A stretch of DNA of 41,162 nt, taken from Candidatus Obscuribacter sp. (GTDB taxonomy: Bacteria > Cyanobacteriota > Vampirovibrionia > Obscuribacterales > Obscuribacteraceae). A program made the position numbers and the translations under genes. Under the pieces are notes generated by a model. It made no database searches. It was not told the origin of the DNA and saw nothing but the letters and a program-made list of their open reading frames with translations. Shown here piece by piece: positions 25,228-34,383 of the stretch. The DNA lies in contig JADYXQ010000071.1 of assembly GCA_021772135.1 (NCBI GenBank), forward strand, positions 1-41,162. The letters run 5' to 3'. Positions within the stretch are counted from its first letter, which is position 1. Each line of letters opens with the position of its first letter.

Positions 25228-26073
25228 CTAGTCATTCACCGAAAGCACCAGCTGCGGTGCGGGAATATGGTGATCGGCGCGCATGGCGATGATGGCAGTA
25301 CCAACCGAGAAGAACTCGATGATGTGGTCACTCCAGGCATAGCTGCCTTCGTGAATATCAACACCGACGATACCGTCGGCTTTCAAATTCACGCCTTCAT
25401 TTTGCATCCGTTCCATGGCCAGTTCGCGAGCATCATAAAGGGCCTGAGTGAAGTTGACCATTTCAATATTCTGGCCCACAGTCTTGAAGAATTGACCAAA
25501 CGATTGGTGAGCCACGTGATAAACACAGTTGCCCATTACCATTCCCACCGGCCTGTAGCCTGCCTTTAGCAGCGTCCAGAAATCTTGACCAGACAAGTCA
25601 CTGGTAAAAGGCATATTGGTATTTGTGCGCCAGTTGATTGAGCGATCGTTTGCAACAACAGCGGTTCCGATGGCAACGAATTCCGCCAGGCTCTCACCCC
25701 AACCCAGGTGTTTTACTTTCAAGCGCACGGCAACCACGCCATCGGCGCCCAGCTCATCAGCTTCTTCTTCCATGCGGGTCATGGCAAGTTCGCGAGCGTG
25801 ATACATGGCCTGAGTCAAAACTTGCATCTCTTCGTTCTTGGTCCAGCGAGCCTGCTGAAAACCAATGTGATAAATGGAGGAGCCAACTACCATGCCAACC
25901 GGCTCGAAGCCTGCTTCTTTCACCAGTAGGAATTCATTGACAGAAAGGTCTGAAGTAAAAATTGTGCGCTTGCCGTCTTTACCGCGCATCTGCGCCAGGC
26001 GCTCATGAGCATGCTCTGGCAAGTCACCGTGACCCTCAGCCGGGTTGTGTTGTGGATTATTAGGATCCGGCAT
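25228..26073 (-). CDS. Double YbjQ-type domain protein, paralogue 2
   Basis: 281 residues. ATG with GGAG six bases upstream. N-terminus differs from its paralogues (MPDPNNPQHNPAEGHGDLPEHAHERL, quoted in parts: MPDPNNPQHNP, GDLPEHAHERL). Two YbjQ-like domains: 38-160 (FTSDLSVNEFLLVKEAGFEP ... LGADGVVAVRLKV ... AEFVAIGTAVV) and 165-275 (FTSDLSGQDFWTLLKAGYRP ... LKADGIVGVDIHEG ... IEFFSVGTAII). Highly similar in plan to genes 24228 and 26130, so the three arose by tandem duplication. Cytosolic by sequence. His and Cys residues (GNCVYHVAHQ) recur at one site in the second domain of the paralogues and could bind metal. Confidence 0.8.
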   Translation of the reverse strand: MPDPNNPQHNPAEGHGDLPEHAHERLAQMRGKDGKRTIFTSDLSVNEFLLVKEAGFEPVGMVVGSSIYHIGFQQARWTKNEEMQVLTQAMYHARELAMTRMEEEADELGADGVVAVRLKVKHLGWGESLAEFVAIGTAVVANDRSINWRTNTNMPFTSDLSGQDFWTLLKAGYRPVGMVMGNCVYHVAHQSFGQFFKTVGQNIEMVNFTQALYDARELAMERMQNEGVNLKADGIVGVDIHEGSYAWSDHIIEFFSVGTAIIAMRADHHIPAPQLVLSVND

Positions 26074-26129
26074 TACGTTCTCCTTTGTGGTGTCTATTCA
26101 AGAGTTGTGTTTTATTCAAAATTAATATC

Positions 26130-27152
26130 TTATTCAAGAGCGTCATCGTCTTCAAAACCGCCTTGGGCCATCTCTCCGATGGGGTCGTCAAATTCTAAGT
26201 TGCGCAATCCGCCGCGCGCCAGATCTATAACCATCATCGGTTTCGGATTGATGCGAGCTTTGCCGTCAGGACGATTGGTCACTGCAGTTCCCATTGCCAT
26301 AAAGCTAATCAGCATGTCCATATAACTGACATGATTGCGCTCCACATGAATTGGATGCATACTGTATTCGACGTTCATGTCCACTGCGCCATGCGAGGCC
26401 AGGGAGCCGATTTCGTTGGTGAGGCGACTGACAGACATTTCGCGCGCGGTGCTGAAACCCTGGCTGAACTGCATTACTTCTTGATTCTGAATGCCGCCAA
26501 ACCAGCTACTTGTAGTGTTTCGCGTTTGCCAGTCGGCCCTGATGTAGTAACTGCAATTGCCCATAACCACGCCGGTAGGCCAAAAACCAGACTCATAAAG
26601 TTGCCAAAATTCCTGACCGCTTAGCGTGCTGGTAAACGGAATATGCTTACTTTTTGTCAGGGCATCATTACCGGGAATGCGAATGGCAGTGCCTACGGCA
26701 GTGAATTCGGTGACGTTGGAACTCCAGGTGAAATCTCTAATTTTGACATGCACGCCTATGATGCCGTGGGCACCAAGCAGCTCAGCTTCTTTACGCATAC
26801 GCATAATTGCTAGCTCTCTAGCATTTCTATGGGCGTTGGTGAGACTATCCAGTTCGCCTGTGTTGGGCCAACCAAATCCGTATGCATTGTTCATGCTGTT
26901 CCAGCCCACACGCATAAAAGAGCTGCCCATCACCTGGCTGACTGGTTCATAACCGGCTTCACGAGCGAGAAGATATTCTTTGGCGCTGAATGTGCTGGAG
27001 AAAAATTTGTGTTCGGCGTTGACTTGCTGTTCGATACGATGGCGCGCAGCCGGTGGAATATCGCCCGCCTCAAGCGCCTTGACACTGGCTTCTTGGCTGA
27101 GTCGCTTGACGCGATCATCATCTTTTTCTTTGAAAATATCCCAGAATGGCAT
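26130..27152 (-). CDS. Double YbjQ-type domain protein, paralogue 1
   Basis: 340 residues (MPFWDIFKEKDDDRV). Same architecture as paralogue 3: charged helical N-terminus with PPAARHRIEQQ, first domain about 50-180 (FFSSTFSAKEYLLAREAGYEP ... LLGAHGIIGVHVKI ... TEFTAVGTAIR), second about 190-320 (FTSTLSGQEFWQLYESGFWP, GNCSYYIR, LASHGAVDMNVEY, ISFMAMGTAVT). Acidic tail. The start is 3 bp after the stop of the 132-residue gene, so translation is probably coupled. In the second domain the usual GADG becomes ASHG. Confidence 0.8.
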   Translation of the reverse strand: MPFWDIFKEKDDDRVKRLSQEASVKALEAGDIPPAARHRIEQQVNAEHKFFSSTFSAKEYLLAREAGYEPVSQVMGSSFMRVGWNSMNNAYGFGWPNTGELDSLTNAHRNARELAIMRMRKEAELLGAHGIIGVHVKIRDFTWSSNVTEFTAVGTAIRIPGNDALTKSKHIPFTSTLSGQEFWQLYESGFWPTGVVMGNCSYYIRADWQTRNTTSSWFGGIQNQEVMQFSQGFSTAREMSVSRLTNEIGSLASHGAVDMNVEYSMHPIHVERNHVSYMDMLISFMAMGTAVTNRPDGKARINPKPMMVIDLARGGLRNLEFDDPIGEMAQGGFEDDDALE

Positions 27153-27155
27153 AAA

Positions 27156-27554
27156 TTACCCGATTACAAATTTTTGCAGCGCTTGTTTGGTGCGACTATT
27201 TTTCTCGGCCATCTGCGCTAAAGCTATAGCCAGATTTTCCACCCATTTTTCAACGGGCACTTCTTCTGTTTTCAGGACTACTCCTCTGACAATTTTCATT
27301 TGCCTGGCGGTGATGGAACCGCGCTTTTCGCGCACCATCTGAAAACCCTGTTCGCCCAGGCTGACTTTGAGATCAACTACGGGCTTTTTGGCCGAGAGCA
27401 ACCAGCCGCCGCGCGTAATCTCCACTTCTTCCGGTAAGGCCGAAGCTAATTTGGCCGCTAGAAACTCCAGCAAATCGCCAGAATCGCTTTTATCCATTTG
27501 CAATGAGCAGGCTAATACGTCGACCTGCAGCGCTTGTTCGTAGTCGTCAACCAC
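27156..27554 (-). CDS. Unknown protein, first gene of the YbjQ-domain operon
   Basis: 132 residues from GTG at 27554, with GAGG-type ribosome site about eight bases upstream. Predicted alpha/beta: FLAAKLASALPEEVEIT, then beta strands with VVDLKVSLGEQGFQMV, and a striking block ARQMKIVRGVVLKTEEVPVEKWVENLAIAL (quoted in parts: ARQMKIVRGVVLKTEEV, PVEKWVENLAIAL). I recall a similar KIVRGVVLKTEEV block in short proteins beside YbjQ-type genes in Actinobacteria, but I cannot verify this here. No signal peptide. Co-transcribed with the three YbjQ-domain paralogues, divergent from mutL (93 bp between starts). Confidence 0.7.
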   Translation of the reverse strand: MVDDYEQALQVDVLACSLQMDKSDSGDLLEFLAAKLASALPEEVEITRGGWLLSAKKPVVDLKVSLGEQGFQMVREKRGSITARQMKIVRGVVLKTEEVPVEKWVENLAIALAQMAEKNSRTKQALQKFVIG

Positions 27555-27647
27555 TTGACAGAAACCTCGACTGACTTTGGCCCAACATTATATAGCTCTC
27601 AAGCGCGATAAACATACTCTTGACTGGTCTGATGATAAGATGCTCTG

Positions 27648-29654
27648 ATGCCGAAAGTGCTTGTTTTGCCGGACCATATAGCCAGTCAGATTGCCGCCGG
27701 TGAGGTGGTAGAACGGCCTGCGTCAGTGGTTAAAGAACTGGTTGAAAATTCAGTCGATGCCGGGGCCACCGAAATTGAAATCGCTATTTCGCACGACTGC
27801 CGCGACATTCGCATCGCCGACAACGGCTTTGGCATGGAGCCCGAAGATGCAATTTTAGCTTTTCAGCGCCACGCCACCTCTAAATTGCGCACGGCCGAAG
27901 ACTTGTGGAGTTTGAACACCCTTGGTTTTCGCGGCGAAGCGATTCCGTCTATAGCATCGATTTCAAAATTTGTTTGCTACACGCGCACCCACGATGCCGC
28001 GGTGGGCACACGGGTCGAAACTGCCGACGGCCAGCTCAAGGCCGTAGAAGTCGGCTGCGCCCCGGGCACAGTGATGGAAATTCACGAGCTGTTCTATAAC
28101 ACTCCGGCCCGCTTGAAGTTTATGAAAAAAGCGGCCACCGAATTTGGCCACATTGAAGAAGCGGTGCAGAGCCTGGCCATCAGCTATCCGCAAGTGGCAT
28201 TCACGCTCTTGAACAACGGAGACGTGGTACTGCGCACCTCTGGTCAAAACGATCTGGCACGCACCATTGTCGAAGCGAAATTTTTCACCGGCAAAGAACG
28301 ACTTGTAGAGGTTATTCACGGAGCAATTTCTAGCACCGAAGGTGGTGCAGAAAAGATTTTGCAGATCAAAGGATACCTGGCTAAGCCTACTCATTTTAGA
28401 GGCGATCGCAAGGGTATTCTCACAATCGTCAACGGTCGCGCGGTGCGTTGCCCATTGACTTTAAAAGCACTCGATTATGCCTTCAGCGATCTCATTCCTC
28501 GCGGTCGCTACCCTCTGGCGGTAGTAGTACTGCAAATGGATCCGGGGCAGGTTGACGTCAATATTCATCCCACTAAAAAGGAGTTGAAATATTCGCACGG
28601 CAACGAAATCTATCTCACCATTCAAAGAGCGCTCGGCCGCGCCTTACGCGAAGAATCAATCGCAGCTGCCGAAGCGGCCAGAGCTGAGCACGTCAGACAG
28701 GTGGCGCAAGAGCCTTATGTCTCGCCTGATGCCTACAACAAAATGGCTTTTGAAAGTGTTGCTTTTGTGCACGAAACACCATCCCATCAGCATGCAGAAC
28801 AAATTAGTTTCCGCGATAGCCTGAGCTACCAGACCAGTGCCCGAGAGGCCGTACCGCAAGCGTATTCCGGTTACAGCGACTCTGGCTTCAACGAAGCTGC
28901 CTTTAACTCGGGCTCAAGCGGCACTGCACGCGAGTCTTCTTATGCTACTCCCATGCATGCTCCAGCATACGAAAGAGAACTTGTTGATCACTCCGCTCAG
29001 GCAAAAGTTTTGCCTGAAGCCGGACACACTTTCTTGCAAGTACGCGAAAGTGGCTCAAATAGCGACTATTATTCTTTGCCGGCCGACTGGAAAATTGTCG
29101 GTTATTTGCATAACACATATATCTTTGTAGAAACCGCAAACGGTTTAGAAATTATCGAGCAACACATTGCTCACGAAAGAACGCTCTATGAGCGCCTTCT
29201 CGCCAAGCAAACCACTGCCGGCCGCCTCAGTGAAAATTCTCAAAAACTGATAATTTCCGCACCACTGGCATTGAGCCCTGAACAAATCGAGACTTTGCGT
29301 TTATCGCAAAATGCCCTCAACGCCCTCGGTTTTGCTTTTGAGTTCGAGAACGATGGAAGCGCCTCTGTGAGCGAGATTCCATTAGAACTCGCCTCAGTTA
29401 ATTACGTGCCGGCAATTCAAAAGCTAATAGATGATCTTGCCACCGTAGACGCCACCAATATGGAACTGGAAGCGACTAAATCAATTGCCTGCCAGAGTGC
29501 CATCAAAAACGGAATGCCACTTTCGCAAAGAGACATTCTCAAGCTCCTCAGCGACTGGCTTAAGACCGAACGCAACGACACTTGCCCCCATGGCCGCCCC
29601 GTGCGTTTGAAATTCTCAATAGACGATTTGTTTCAGATGTTCCACCCTGCTTAG
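27648..29654 (+). CDS. mutL: DNA mismatch repair protein MutL
   Basis: Couples mismatch recognition by MutS to strand incision. 668 residues. N-terminal GHKL ATPase (1-335): HIASQIAAGEVVERPASVVKELVENSVDAGA start (in parts: IAAGEVVERP, ELVENSVDAGA), DNGFGM, GFRGEAIPSIASIS, and VNIHPTKKE. A disordered linker spans about 340-470. The C-terminal dimerisation/endonuclease domain has E504QHIAHERTLYE in place of the canonical DQHA(X)2E(X)4E, plus a conserved ACQSAIKNGMPL helix and CPHGRP near 645, which completes the metal site. The Glu-for-Asp form resembles cyanobacterial MutLs as I remember them. Start at ATG 27648 with only a weak ribosome site. No mutS in the window. Confidence 0.96.
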   Translation: MPKVLVLPDHIASQIAAGEVVERPASVVKELVENSVDAGATEIEIAISHDCRDIRIADNGFGMEPEDAILAFQRHATSKLRTAEDLWSLNTLGFRGEAIPSIASISKFVCYTRTHDAAVGTRVETADGQLKAVEVGCAPGTVMEIHELFYNTPARLKFMKKAATEFGHIEEAVQSLAISYPQVAFTLLNNGDVVLRTSGQNDLARTIVEAKFFTGKERLVEVIHGAISSTEGGAEKILQIKGYLAKPTHFRGDRKGILTIVNGRAVRCPLTLKALDYAFSDLIPRGRYPLAVVVLQMDPGQVDVNIHPTKKELKYSHGNEIYLTIQRALGRALREESIAAAEAARAEHVRQVAQEPYVSPDAYNKMAFESVAFVHETPSHQHAEQISFRDSLSYQTSAREAVPQAYSGYSDSGFNEAAFNSGSSGTARESSYATPMHAPAYERELVDHSAQAKVLPEAGHTFLQVRESGSNSDYYSLPADWKIVGYLHNTYIFVETANGLEIIEQHIAHERTLYERLLAKQTTAGRLSENSQKLIISAPLALSPEQIETLRLSQNALNALGFAFEFENDGSASVSEIPLELASVNYVPAIQKLIDDLATVDATNMELEATKSIACQSAIKNGMPLSQRDILKLLSDWLKTERNDTCPHGRPVRLKFSIDDLFQMFHPA

Positions 29655-29690
29655 ATAGACTCACACTGCGACCAATACTTACGTCGGTGG

Positions 29691-32600
29691 TTAATTGGGC
29701 AAATAAGTGTGGCGATTGACTAGCTGTACCAGGCGTCTTTTCATCAGATCATTTGTAGTCGTCTCGCGCTGCAGTTCCTGGGCATAGAACTTGACCAAAT
29801 TAGGGGTAAATTTGCCGAGCGCCGCAAGGGCCTCGGTTTGAGTAACAGGATTGCCGCTGATTGCTTGTTCCAGAAGTGGTTTAATAGCCCGTGGATCCTT
29901 AGTCAGAGCCAGCTCGTGAATACTCGCCACCTTGTTTTTGCCGGGGCGCTGAAGGGCGGCAATGTTGTCCTCAAGGGCCTGTTCTTTCTCCATGCGCACT
30001 AATAATTTGTCAACTTGTTTTTCCAACAAGGGTGGCATGTCTTTGCGAGATAAACCGGCAAAAAATTCTTGAGCATGCAGTCTTTCATTACCGCTAATCA
30101 TGCCGTTTTTAAGCAAGTTATTAAAACGGTTCAGAACTTCCAGACGCAAACCAGGCACGTGCTCATAATTTCGTAGTAAAAATCCTGTCTGAGCACGGCT
30201 GTCTCCATCAGTCATGCGCATAATTTCGTCGAAAGCCATTTTCCGCCCATCGGGGTCGGATTGCAAACGCAACTCAATCAACTTTTGCATGCGATTGATG
30301 TGGGAAGGTTTGTCATACATTTCGATAAACTGCTGATATTCAACAAAACCATTGGAATGTCGCGCCCAATTTTCAGCAATCAACGGTCGCAAAACGGGAT
30401 TATCCAGCGCTTCACGAAGAGCGAAACGCATACGAGAAGAATTATTGTCGGCGCTCAGCTTAATCATGGCATCAAGAGAGGAAGAAGCTACTGTCTGAAG
30501 GGTTTCTGGTTTGGCGCCGAGATTTTGCGAAATTGGATTAAAATTCGCTTTAAAATCAAACCAGTTCGGTCTGGCTTTGTTGACGGGATCCATGGCCGCT
30601 TTACGTAGCGCACCAATAGCGGTGGCATCGCCGTAGAGACCGAGCAATTTTGCCGCCGCAGATTTTTGCTCTACCGAACCGTTTTGCAGGTGCTTGGTTA
30701 ACGCTTCGATGGCAAGGGGTCTCGACACTCTATCGACGTAGCGAATACGCTCGGTCAGGGCACGGTCTTGCTCGGTCTGATTCTGCCTGTTACGCATGGC
30801 CATGGTTTTTTCAAGTGCTGTACTTAAGACGAGAGCTCGTACAGGAGCTTCCTGGGCAAATATATAGAGGCCATCAGGGTCTGAACTCATAAAGTGTTCG
30901 CCTTTTGCCACCGCCCAATTTTCGTCAGCATCTCTAGAGGCGTGCTCTCTGGCAAAAAAGATGCTTTCTTTAACGATACCGGGATGACTGGGATCATCTT
31001 TACGAGCCAGTCTCGTAGCTTTGTGGTCAAAATTGGGTGCCATTTTGTCGACGACTGAAGCCATGTCGAAAAGTTTGCCCAACTCAGGAGACGCCCACTT
31101 GGTCAAATGGGCCCATTCGTGATTGGTAATTTCATGAAGGTTGGCGCCACGATTGGGTTGATAGTGTGTGATGACTCCATCGTGGCCGACATCAGCTGCG
31201 GCCCTGAAATTAGGATCGGCATACTTAACTTGATATAAAGCATCTTCAATGTCGCGCCGGTCTGTCATCAGAACTTCTTTGACCAGACGCGGATTGGGAA
31301 GACCCTGAAGAATCGGCACTAGGTCTTCAGGAAGGGCGCGGTTGTAGAACGGATGCTCAATAGCCGCATGGCCGGACTGGATGATCGGAATCGCCGCAGT
31401 GATTTCAGCCGGCGTTAAATAAGGCGCAAGCCCAGTAGCATCACCGGCCTTGAGTTTAGCTGAAATAGCCACTTTCACAGCAAAAGGCACTTTATCGTAA
31501 GGACTGGGCTGCTCATTGATACGACGCAAGGTGCGCATAACATCAAGTTGTTGCGCATATTCATGAGGCACAACAATTTTCATGGGCAGACCTTCAACCG
31601 AGTACACATTTACTTTGCGCACTTCTTGAACTGTCATTTCTTTAAAGTAAGTCTCGCGGTCTGTGACGCCTTCCTTCTTCAATTTGGCAAGCTCGGCCAC
31701 GACCTCATCGTGGGTCAACGGCACGTCATCTCTAAGCTTAGTAAAAGTGCGATCTTCAGTTTTAATCAATCTGACTTTATGCTCAAACTCACTTAGCTTG
31801 ACGTGTACCGGTGGCTTGAAGGCCATGGCCTCGAAGTTGAAGACTGGCTCGTCACCACGTTGATGGAAGGCCGCAGACTCCTGGCTGTCATCTTTAGGCT
31901 TAGTTGTTTTGAGGCGCTGCACGTCGTTATAGCCATCATCTGCATTGACATTTCTGTGCGTATCAGTCTTAGCTGAAGTCGACGCCGAGCTGCGATTAAG
32001 ACGAGGTTCGAAAGCACCAGTGGCGCCACCAGTTAGAAATCCGATCATGCCACCTTTCAGCGTGGCAGCCAGCACGTCCGAAGCCGAATTGGAATGCCTT
32101 AAAGATTCCACTCCACCAAAAACCGCCCCTCCGGCAAAACCAGAAGAACCGGCAGTCAGGGTATTGCGAACAGTATGGGCAATTAAACTAGATTCGGCAC
32201 TGCTGCTCAAGCTAGATGAAACAACCTTACCGACTCTTGAGCCGAAAACCCCTGCAGGCATGCCGATCAAACCGCCAGTGGCGGTGCTGACACCGATATT
32301 TTCAAGATACTTACTGGTCGAAAATTGGCCATTTTTATCAAGGGCACTATCAAACTGAAAGCCTGACTTAACGGCGCCAAAGGCTGCACCAGAAGCTCCA
32401 TGCACTGCTAATTCTGAAACCAGCCCGCCGCCAAAGGTTTTGCCGGCTAATTTAGCTAAACGGCCTTCGCCACTACCCAGCTTGCCAGCCTTGCTCAGTA
32501 AAGCTCCTTCGGCAACGTTCAAGGCAAAATCTTTGGACCAGTCGCCAACGTCTTTCTTGCCGCTCACGTCTGCGAGCAAAACCCCACGAGCCAGACCACC

Positions 32601-32861
32601 GACAATAGTTTTAAACTTGGGAATAGTTGCAAAGGTGTCAGCCGCGATCTCGGCATATTCGTCAGCCTTTTGGGCGCGCTCAACTTTTTCTGCACTAGTT
32701 TTGGCTGAACCGGCCACCAGATCCCAAACAGAGTTAATAGCAGATCCGGCCAGGGTTTCGCCGTGTGCTTGTTCGTTCGCCTTGTCTTGTGACAGATTGG
32801 CGGTTAACTTGCCTACATTTTCGCTGCTGCTCTCATGTCTCTGCAGAGGCAAAACAGTCAC
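29691..32861 (-). CDS. Giant protein with HExxH metallopeptidase motif and HEAT-like repeats
   Basis: 1056 residues from GTG at 32861; the ribosome site is poor, so the start is uncertain. Residues ~40-290 are Gly/Ala/Ser-rich with repeated GGL.G..AG.FG and GGAVFGG motifs, like the glycine-zipper or membrane-insertion region of bacterial toxins. Residues ~330-560 form an unassigned alpha/beta region (VTDRETYFKEMTVQEVRKV). His581-Glu-Trp-Ala-His585 in ITNHEWAHLTKW matches the zincin HExxH; a later DADENWAVAKGEHF could offer the third ligand. From ~700 onward come helical repeats with HEAT character (AAAKLLGLYGDATAIGALRKAA). No signal peptide. A protease or toxin-like role is plausible but not shown. 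Convergent with mutL. Confidence 0.75.
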   Translation of the reverse strand: MTVLPLQRHESSSENVGKLTANLSQDKANEQAHGETLAGSAINSVWDLVAGSAKTSAEKVERAQKADEYAEIAADTFATIPKFKTIVGGLARGVLLADVSGKKDVGDWSKDFALNVAEGALLSKAGKLGSGEGRLAKLAGKTFGGGLVSELAVHGASGAAFGAVKSGFQFDSALDKNGQFSTSKYLENIGVSTATGGLIGMPAGVFGSRVGKVVSSSLSSSAESSLIAHTVRNTLTAGSSGFAGGAVFGGVESLRHSNSASDVLAATLKGGMIGFLTGGATGAFEPRLNRSSASTSAKTDTHRNVNADDGYNDVQRLKTTKPKDDSQESAAFHQRGDEPVFNFEAMAFKPPVHVKLSEFEHKVRLIKTEDRTFTKLRDDVPLTHDEVVAELAKLKKEGVTDRETYFKEMTVQEVRKVNVYSVEGLPMKIVVPHEYAQQLDVMRTLRRINEQPSPYDKVPFAVKVAISAKLKAGDATGLAPYLTPAEITAAIPIIQSGHAAIEHPFYNRALPEDLVPILQGLPNPRLVKEVLMTDRRDIEDALYQVKYADPNFRAAADVGHDGVITHYQPNRGANLHEITNHEWAHLTKWASPELGKLFDMASVVDKMAPNFDHKATRLARKDDPSHPGIVKESIFFAREHASRDADENWAVAKGEHFMSSDPDGLYIFAQEAPVRALVLSTALEKTMAMRNRQNQTEQDRALTERIRYVDRVSRPLAIEALTKHLQNGSVEQKSAAAKLLGLYGDATAIGALRKAAMDPVNKARPNWFDFKANFNPISQNLGAKPETLQTVASSSLDAMIKLSADNNSSRMRFALREALDNPVLRPLIAENWARHSNGFVEYQQFIEMYDKPSHINRMQKLIELRLQSDPDGRKMAFDEIMRMTDGDSRAQTGFLLRNYEHVPGLRLEVLNRFNNLLKNGMISGNERLHAQEFFAGLSRKDMPPLLEKQVDKLLVRMEKEQALEDNIAALQRPGKNKVASIHELALTKDPRAIKPLLEQAISGNPVTQTEALAALGKFTPNLVKFYAQELQRETTTNDLMKRRLVQLVNRHTYLPN

Positions 32862-32952
32862 CCGTGGATACCGCGGCGATTCACCCGAATCTCCCCTTTC
32901 TTATGTACCCATGATATATACGCGCGAAACTATTATTAGACAGAGAGCGCAC

Positions 32953-32984
32953 AAACCGTTCAACCGCCCCTTGCGGGACGGTTT
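32953..32984 (-). terminator. Hairpin after the 33066-33794 gene
   Basis: Seven-pair outer stem (AAACCGT at 32953-32959 with ACGGTTT at 32978-32984) and an inner CCGC/GCGG stem. No T run on the minus strand, so it may be only an RNA hairpin. Confidence 0.35.
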
Positions 32985-33065
32985 CAGAGTTTAATCTTCT
33001 TGCTCGTTAAGGAGGCCGAGGCCGGGCTGAACGGTATCTAGATTTACTAGGGAAGCAAACTGGAC

Positions 33066-33794
33066 TTAGTGATAAGAACCATTGCCGGCAACGTTGCTTG
33101 AAAGCGACATCGGTTGGTCCAAAGCGAACTGAATTCTGGTGTTGCTAGGAATTTTTACGTCCTTACCCTTTCTCCAGAGATTGCTGCCAAGACCGACAGC
33201 GCCACCAGTGGCGACACCAGCGATAGCTCCGGCACCAACTGCGCCACCAACAATCGGAGCGAAGCAGATACCCAACAAAGTGCCGCCGGCTGTCCATGCC
33301 GCAGTTCTCAGCACGCCCGATTTAACACTTGAACTTGTTGTGCGGCCTTTAAGATTGCCTTGTTTATCTTGGGCAACTTTTGCATTTGGCTGCTCAGTTG
33401 TGACCATGGCAGACAATGGGTAACGAATTCCATCAGGAGTGACGGCGCTTGTCAAACGTAAGCTCATGGCGCCATTTTTGCCACCCAGCCCGCTTTTGTC
33501 AGCAGAAACAAGCTGACCTTCGAGAGTTGTGTTGCCTGGCAAAACTAGATCGGAGCCCAAATAAAGTGGGGAATAAAGTTTGGCAGTAAAGAGGTCACCC
33601 GGTTTGGCGACACTACTATCAATTGAGCTGGTCAATGTGGCATCAAGATTGGTGCCCACAGGAACATAAGTTACGCGACCCTGAAGGGCCTGCCCGTTAA
33701 AGCTCTGAGCCATGGCGGGCATGCCGCCAGAAAGACCCATTATGCAAGGCAAAAGCGCACCAGCGACGATACTATTTAAAAGATTTTTTTTCAT
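33066..33794 (-). CDS. Secreted protein of unknown function (glycine-zipper containing)
   Basis: 242 residues. ATG with GGAG six bases upstream. Signal peptide (LNSIVAGALLPCIMGLSGG, cleavage probably after PAMA). Residues ~40-130 (VPVGTNLDATLTSSIDSSVAKPGDLFTAKL, in parts: VPVGTNLDATL, SSVAKPGDLFTAKL, VLPGNTTLEGQLV) resemble the TrbI/VirB10-like or conjugal beta-barrel type seen in many small secreted proteins. Residues ~165-205 form a Gly/Ala-rich hydrophobic segment (GGTLLGICFAPIVGGAVGAG) like a glycine zipper. The C-terminal strand IPSNTRIQFALDQPM fits the first domain. An envelope role is likely. Confidence 0.75.
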   Translation of the reverse strand: MKKNLLNSIVAGALLPCIMGLSGGMPAMAQSFNGQALQGRVTYVPVGTNLDATLTSSIDSSVAKPGDLFTAKLYSPLYLGSDLVLPGNTTLEGQLVSADKSGLGGKNGAMSLRLTSAVTPDGIRYPLSAMVTTEQPNAKVAQDKQGNLKGRTTSSSVKSGVLRTAAWTAGGTLLGICFAPIVGGAVGAGAIAGVATGGAVGLGSNLWRKGKDVKIPSNTRIQFALDQPMSLSSNVAGNGSYH

Positions 33795-34383
33795 AAGTCG
33801 CTCCTAGCGAAGCCTCCAAAATACTCTTAGGAAAGAATAACACGATTAAACAAAATTCAATACTATCAACAATGATTTAGACACCAGGGCTGATGGCATA
33901 ATTTTTGAATTGTAATATCAAGGGCGGTGCTTGTCTACATTTAATTAATAGAAATTGTGCACCACAGCTGGTGATAAAGACGAGCCCTTCCAGTGCCTAG
34001 GCAGATACCATCACCTCTTGACGTCTAGCGGTTTGGACAACAGCTTGGCGTAGCCGCGCCAGATGCTATGCACACATTGCTGACGGAATGCTCGATCACT
34101 GCGGCGGTTGTCAACAGAGCCGAGGCTGAACTGTGCCTATGTTGATTAAACAATATTTTTTACAAGATAAATACTCGCGCGCGCGCCTGTTGTTACGGGC
34201 GAACTAAATCACTAGTGTTGTAATGCACTTTATCTATTCTCTTCTTTTAGAAACTTCTTTCTTCAACTATAAACTTCGGCCCAAACACAGTTTCTCGTTG
34301 ACCTTCGCAAAAAAGCGCGAAGCACGTAGAGCCTGACTTGATTTGACCGCAGTTCCAAACTGAGCCAACAAAGGGGCTATGTC
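33795..34383. other. Intergenic region, no gene recognised
   Basis: About 590 bp between divergent genes. Contains an AT-rich part, a short run of alternating CG (about 34176-34186) and no convincing reading frame. A short minus-strand open stretch ending KLLSKPLDVKR near 34015-34140 lacks a start codon. Confidence 0.45.

Noticed and set aside
34015..34140. Minus-strand open stretch ending KLLSKPLDVKR, looking like the tail of a regulator
   Set aside because: About 40 codons with an upstream stop and no usable start; no domain can be supported.
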